Assembly: GCA_038238245.1 (NCBI GenBank)
Contig: JBBRXX010000019.1
Coordinates: 21,927-85,926, forward strand
Direction of reading: 5' to 3'
DNA from: DASQHW01 sp038238245
GTDB lineage: Bacteria; Actinomycetota; Acidimicrobiia; IMCC26256; PALSA-610
Length of the DNA: 64,000 nucleotides
Part shown: one piece after another, positions 60,656 through 64,000 of the stretch
Layout of the letters: each line of letters begins with the position of its first letter
Numbering within the stretch: position 1 is the first letter of the stretch
Notes under the pieces: generated by a model
Seen by the model: the letters and a program-made list of their open reading frames with translations, nothing else
Told to the model about the DNA's origin: nothing
Database searches by the model: none
Made by a program: the position numbers and the translations under genes

Positions 60656-60966
60656 TGCTACTCATCGACCCCAACATGCTGGGCACGCTGTACCTGGGTA
60701 ACGTGCGGCTCGACGCCAAACCGTCCAGCGAATTCACGAAAAACCTGACGACGTTGCGCGCCGAGGTATCCGGCCTATTCCACGTCAGAGATGCGAACGG
60801 CGCGTACGTCATCGACGGTGGCAGCGAGACGAAGAACGTCCGGCCGGCTACTTCTCCCCGGCCGATGGGTGGCGTGAGCGCGCCGGCACCGGAGGCTTGG
60901 TCGTGTCGGCCGCGCTCCGCTGCGCATCGCGTCCTGGCCGGGATCCCGCCCGTTACCGGCCGGTGA
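60631..60966 (+). CDS. Hypothetical ORF of uncertain status
   Basis: A 111-codon frame from ATG. The first 75 codons have coding-like composition (LIDPNMLGTLYLGNVRLDAK, LRAEVSGLFHVRDANGAYVI), while the end is Arg/Pro-rich and less convincing. It overlaps the 5' edge of the ligase remnant on the other strand. No family or promoter recognised. Confidence 0.3.
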   Translation: MSRAEDAALLLIDPNMLGTLYLGNVRLDAKPSSEFTKNLTTLRAEVSGLFHVRDANGAYVIDGGSETKNVRPATSPRPMGGVSAPAPEAWSCRPRSAAHRVLAGIPPVTGR

Positions 60967-61105
60967 CGTGGGCGCGAGCGGCGTCGGGCTGTCCGTGAGC
61001 GGAGGACACCCGGCGCGCTCCGCCGCACAAACGTCGCGTCGCGCCGGGCGCGCGGCGGGGCATCCCGAACCTCAACTAGTCACGTTTCAACTAGTCGCGC
61101 CGGGG

Positions 61106-61975
61106 CTAGGTCGGAGCGGCGACGCGGACGGCGACCCGGATCGCGTCCCTGACCGGTGCGTTGCCGGCACTGAAGGTCACGAGCTGGACGGATCCCGGTT
61201 GCCTCGTCTCCGCCGCGCCGGCGCTCGCTCTGAATTGGACCGGGAGCTTTCGGATCTCGCCAGGGGGCACGTTCGCGAATGTGAAGCCGGTGCCGGTCAC
61301 CCTTGATGTCACGTCGAAGTAGCCGGCGAAGTACCGGACTGTGATGTCGGGCGATGACAGGAGCGGCGAGGCGGTGACCGTGATGTTTTCGGTGCGCTGA
61401 CCGTCGTTTTGGACCTGCGTTGCGAAAGACCAGTCCGTGCCCGGCGCGATAGTGTGCGTAACGAGCTGACCGGATGATCCGTCGTTGTTGTACACGTCAT
61501 TGCCGAAGATCGTCCCGTCACTCAGGCGTCGAATCTGACCGTCCGGCTGCACATGCACGAACGTGAGCGGCGCCGAAAACGTCGCGGTCCCGTTGATGTC
61601 GTTGATCTCGGCGGCGCCGATTACGCACGTCTCGATCCAACAGTTAACGGTGCGGCCGAGGCTCGCGACGCCCATCGACTGCTGCACCCGATACGTGGAT
61701 CCGAAGTCACCGCCGGGCGTGGTCGTGATCTCCTGAATACCACCACCACAGTCGCTCTGGCTTGGTGTCGCATCCATGATTGCCTGACAGATCCCGACTA
61801 CAACCCCCGGATTGAAGCCGGCACCCGCGACCGAGACGGTTTGCCCCTCGACCAGATCCGCGCTCGGTGTGACCGTGAGCGTCCGTGCCGCGTGTGCCGG
61901 CGTGCTCGACATGACCGGGAGAACGAGGCAGATCGCCGCCGCGAGCGCGGCACGCCGTAGAGCCGTCGCCGTCAT
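61106..61975 (-). CDS. Secreted neocarzinostatin-like protein
   Basis: A 289-residue protein with a signal peptide (TATALRRAALAAAICLVLPV, cleavage near AHA). The mature N-terminus (TLTVTPSADLVEGQTVSVAG, AGFNPGVVVGICQA) and paired Cys (ICQ...SDCGGG, VNCWIETCVIG) match the neocarzinostatin/macromomycin apoprotein-type domain, widespread in actinobacterial secreted proteins. A second beta-rich domain follows (WSFATQVQNDGQRTENITVT). GGAGG precedes the ATG. No enediyne biosynthesis genes are near, so chromophore binding is not implied. Confidence 0.75.
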   Translation of the reverse strand: MTATALRRAALAAAICLVLPVMSSTPAHAARTLTVTPSADLVEGQTVSVAGAGFNPGVVVGICQAIMDATPSQSDCGGGIQEITTTPGGDFGSTYRVQQSMGVASLGRTVNCWIETCVIGAAEINDINGTATFSAPLTFVHVQPDGQIRRLSDGTIFGNDVYNNDGSSGQLVTHTIAPGTDWSFATQVQNDGQRTENITVTASPLLSSPDITVRYFAGYFDVTSRVTGTGFTFANVPPGEIRKLPVQFRASAGAAETRQPGSVQLVTFSAGNAPVRDAIRVAVRVAAPT

Positions 61976-62362
61976 CAGCCACCTCCGGCCTCGATATTTT
62001 GCAGTCGAACACCGAATGCGTGGCGAGTCAACGCCCTTCCGCCGCGACAATTCGCCCACGTCCTATCGCGCGGATGCCGCTGTCTCGCGCGGGAATGTCT
62101 CGAGGAGGCACTTCGCGTGCCCGGGGACACGTTCGGCGTATGGGCCGCCACGTCGTACCGCGAACGTCCCGGTTGCATCGACAACGCCGCGTCGAGCGCG
62201 ACAGCGCGGCGTGAGCGTGGTCACGCCGTGGTCACAAGACTTCGGGGATGTACCGGTACGGGCTGACACTAGACACAACCTCAGACCCGCGAACCGTGCT
62301 GGTCACGGCCGAGATGCGGGACTGAAGGTGACGCGCCGGGACTCGAAGGTATGCGTCCCGGA
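61976..62362. other. Interval before the right attachment copy
   Basis: No convincing gene in 387 bases. Two copies of CGTGGTCAC at 62216-62224 and 62227-62235 (11-bp period) lie about 130 bases inside the right end and could be protein-binding sites of the element. Confidence 0.4.
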
Positions 62363-62439
62363 GGACTCAAAATCCGTTGCTCGCAAGGGCGTGAGGGCTC
62401 AAACCTCTCCTCGGGCACTGTATTGACCAGGGACGATGC
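62363..62439 (+). repeat. Right attachment-site copy (tRNA-Leu 3' half)
   Basis: This matches 50736-50812 with nine mismatches in 77 bases and none in the first 35. It contains half of an anticodon arm, the variable arm and a damaged T-arm, but no 5' half, so it is not a functional tRNA gene. Confidence 0.85.
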
Positions 62440-62508
62440 GGTTTGTCCGCTCTCTCGTGAACACGGTTCTGCAAACGTGATGCAAACGAACGTGGAGCGA
62501 GAGGAACG

Positions 62509-62703
62509 TCAGCGCCCGAGATTGGCCGATCGCTCGTACTCCGCGAGGACCTCCGCCGCGTACTCGATCTCGGACTCCGATCGCTTCTGCTTGCGATCGA
62601 TGGCCCGACCGATCTTCAACAGCTCGTCGACGTTCTCTGCGCTGTCCGAATCACGAACCGCTGGCACAACCTTGCGGGCGAGATCGACGCCGACCGCCGC
62701 CAA
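62509..62703 (-). CDS. Small charged hypothetical protein
   Basis: A 64-residue ORF from TTG: helical and charged (SAENVDELLKIGRAIDRKQK, SESEIEYAAEVLAEYERS). The same frame stays open upstream, so the true start may be earlier. No motif recognised. Just outside the right attachment copy. Confidence 0.4.
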   Translation of the reverse strand: MAAVGVDLARKVVPAVRDSDSAENVDELLKIGRAIDRKQKRSESEIEYAAEVLAEYERSANLGR

Positions 62704-63063
62704 GCGCGGTGCCGGGGCGTCCAGAGCGGCCCATCGTGAAGCCTTCCCAGGTGAACGTCGAGAACCGGGTCCACGAACAGATGGAACCCAGCGCGTCCGG
62801 CGGCAATGGCCGCGGATTGTGGGCCTTCTATGCCGCGGGTTCCACGGGTTGTTGGGGCACCCCGAAGGTGTTTCGCGTTAACGCTCGCGAGAATGTTCGC
62901 GGCACTTTCGCGGAACCTCCACGATCACCACAAGGACCTGGGCAAAGACTGCACGGCCCCGCCTGCGACGTACCGAACACCGGTCGACTCGGCGTGGTGG
63001 CATCGATTGCGAACTTTCCGAGTCGGGTATGAGACCGCCACTTCGAGACGAGGGAGGACTGCC
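62704..63063. other. 360-base interval with no gene seen
   Basis: Only low-bias frames occur. GGGAGGA at its end is the Shine-Dalgarno sequence of the hemerythrin gene. Confidence 0.45.
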
Positions 63064-63480
63064 ATGCCTGACGTGACGAAACTCATCGAAGCGGATCACC
63101 GTGAAGTGGAGAGCCTCTTCGGTCAGTTCAAGCAAGCGGGCTCGAAGTCCCTCGCGATGAAGATCTGCGACGAGCTTGACGCCCACGCGAGCGCCGAGGA
63201 ACGCGTCTTCTATCCAGTCGTACGCGACGAGGTTCCCGAGGGCCGCAAGCTCGCCGACGAAGGCGAGGACGAGCACGGTGAAGCCCGCCAGCTCATCGGC
63301 CGCATCAAGAACACCGAGGACGAGAGTCACCTCGGCGAGCTGGTAACCGAGCTCGAGCAGGCAGTCTCACACCACGTCCAAGAAGAAGAGTCCGAGATGC
63401 TGCCCAAGACACGTACCGCGCTCGATGACGGACGACTCTCCGAGCTCGGGAACGAGTTCCAGGCTGCCAAACGCGGCTGA
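63064..63480 (+). CDS. Hemerythrin HHE-domain protein
   Basis: A 138-residue four-helix hemerythrin-like protein. Iron-ligand His/Glu positions are visible in LIEADHREVESLF, DAHASAEERVFYPVVRDE, GEDEHGEARQLI and AVSHHVQEEESEMLPK. Such proteins bind oxygen, NO or iron and are often stress-related in actinobacteria. GGGAGGA precedes the ATG. A decayed DUF6766-like gene follows. Confidence 0.9.
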   Translation: MPDVTKLIEADHREVESLFGQFKQAGSKSLAMKICDELDAHASAEERVFYPVVRDEVPEGRKLADEGEDEHGEARQLIGRIKNTEDESHLGELVTELEQAVSHHVQEEESEMLPKTRTALDDGRLSELGNEFQAAKRG

Positions 63481-63491
63481 ACAACCCCCTC

Positions 63492-64000
63492 GTGGCGAGA
63501 TTGAAGACACCGCAACGGGCGAAGAGCGGGGTTCCGCCGGTTCTTCGCCGACAACGGTCTCGCCATCGCGTGCTTCGTCTTGTTCCTCGCGTTCCTCGCG
63601 GGACAGAGCCTGACGGGCTGGCACGTCCACAACGACGACGCACAACAGCACGGCGGTCCAGCCATCGGCTACCTCCGGTACCTCAGCACCGGCCATTTCT
63701 ACGAAGCGGTGTTCGAGAACTGGGAGAGCGAATTCCTGCAGATGGGCGCGTTCGTACTCCTCACCATCTTCCTCGTGCAGCGAGGATCGGCCGAATCGAA
63801 GCATCCCGACGAAGACAATGACGTCGACACCGATCCTGCCGACACGAAGCACAAGCCCGGACGCGCCCTGGCCGGTACGACGCGGCGGCATCTGGCTCAC
63901 GCTCTACGCCAACTCACTGCTCATCGCGTTCTTCGCGCTGTTCCTCATGTCGATCCTCGGTCATGGGCTCAGCGGCGTACGCGAGTTCAACGACGAACGA
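63492..64000 (+). pseudogene. DUF6766-like membrane protein, two frameshifts, cut by window edge
   Basis: From GTG 63492 the start ARLKTPQRAKSG is in one frame. RRFFADNGLAIACFVLFLAF and HVHNDDAQQHGG are in the next, after an extra G in the GGGG run near 63530. The frame shifts again near 63860 (CCCGGACG) into PWPVRRGGIWLTLYANSLLI and LFLMSILGHGLSGVREFNDE. Together these give the N-terminal helix, the acidic loop and the last helices of the family. Both indels are in G runs, so an assembly error is possible. The 3' end lies outside the window. Confidence 0.65.

Larger units (their letters stand above)
50736..62439. mobile_element. Genomic island integrated at tRNA-Leu(CAA)
   Basis: About 11.7 kb between the intact tRNA-Leu and a diverged copy of its 3' half. 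Contents are unlike the core: a PadR regulator, an IS110 remnant, secreted proteins, broken genes and many hypotheticals, with mixed strands. No integrase, excisionase or conjugation gene was found, so the element appears immobilised or was moved in trans. Divergence of the right copy points to an old insertion. Confidence 0.7.

Noticed and set aside
62709..63032. 107-codon plus-strand ORF before the hemerythrin gene
   Set aside because: Mixed Gly/Pro/Arg composition with no domain, start signal or conserved context.

Overview
This is a high-GC chromosomal segment from an actinobacterium, most likely a member of the class Acidimicrobiia or a close relative. This is an inference, because no rRNA gene is present. 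The reasons are a mycothiol synthase (MshD), an InhA-like enoyl-ACP reductase inside a compact fab cluster, heavy use of GTG and TTG starts, ATGA/GTGA start-stop overlaps, and many genes whose start codon lies 6-9 bases after a TANNNT box (leaderless transcripts).

Layout. 1-6.6 kb: a minus-strand run (mshD, rlmN, a membrane protein, an M2-type metallopeptidase, a C69 peptidase and a DUF255 protein that runs off the left edge), divergent from nth. 6.7-15.2 kb: a plus-strand histidine operon (hisD-C-B-H-A-F), a small ORF, then a minus-strand alpha/beta hydrolase and oligopeptidase B. 15.2-19.1 kb: hisI-trpE-ygfZ and a MEDS/HATPase anti-sigma-type regulator. 19.2-22.3 kb: a minus-strand two-component system with a lipoprotein esterase. 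22.4-28.6 kb: a GH1 beta-glucosidase divergent from a tryptophan operon, trpC-trpB2-trpF-trpB1-trpA, with two different beta subunits. 28.6-33.4 kb: icd and the dTDP-rhamnose operon (rfbA-C-B-D). 33.4-38.8 kb: a HIT-like protein and secreted repeat proteins, including a seven-module protein and a DUF1501/DUF1800 pair. 38.9-42.7 kb: an SMP-30 protein, an MFS transporter and Bcp. 42.8-43.25 kb: decayed, possibly kdp-derived sequence. 43.2-50.4 kb: a fatty-acid synthesis operon (fabD, a biotinyl-like protein, fabH, fabG, acpP, fabF, a carboxyltransferase, fabI) divergent from fabZ.

50.7-64 kb is accessory DNA. An intact tRNA-Leu(CAA) at 50.7 kb is matched at 62.36 kb by a diverged copy of its 3' half, which is the signature of an integrated genomic island of about 11.6 kb. 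The island carries a PadR regulator with its partner, an IS110 transposase remnant, secreted proteins, a PQQ-type propeller lipoprotein, a small Cys-rich protein with a decayed paralogue, a PAP2 phosphatase, fragments of an ATP-dependent DNA ligase, a frameshifted DUF1232 gene and a neocarzinostatin-like secreted protein. No integrase gene is visible. Frameshifts and stops are common here, while none was seen in the intact genes of the first 50 kb. Beyond the island are a hemerythrin-domain protein and a frameshifted DUF6766-like membrane protein.

How the genes work together: most of the window is anabolic core (His, Trp, fatty acids, dTDP-rhamnose, mycothiol) in translationally coupled operons. 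The secreted repeat proteins and the island look strain-specific.
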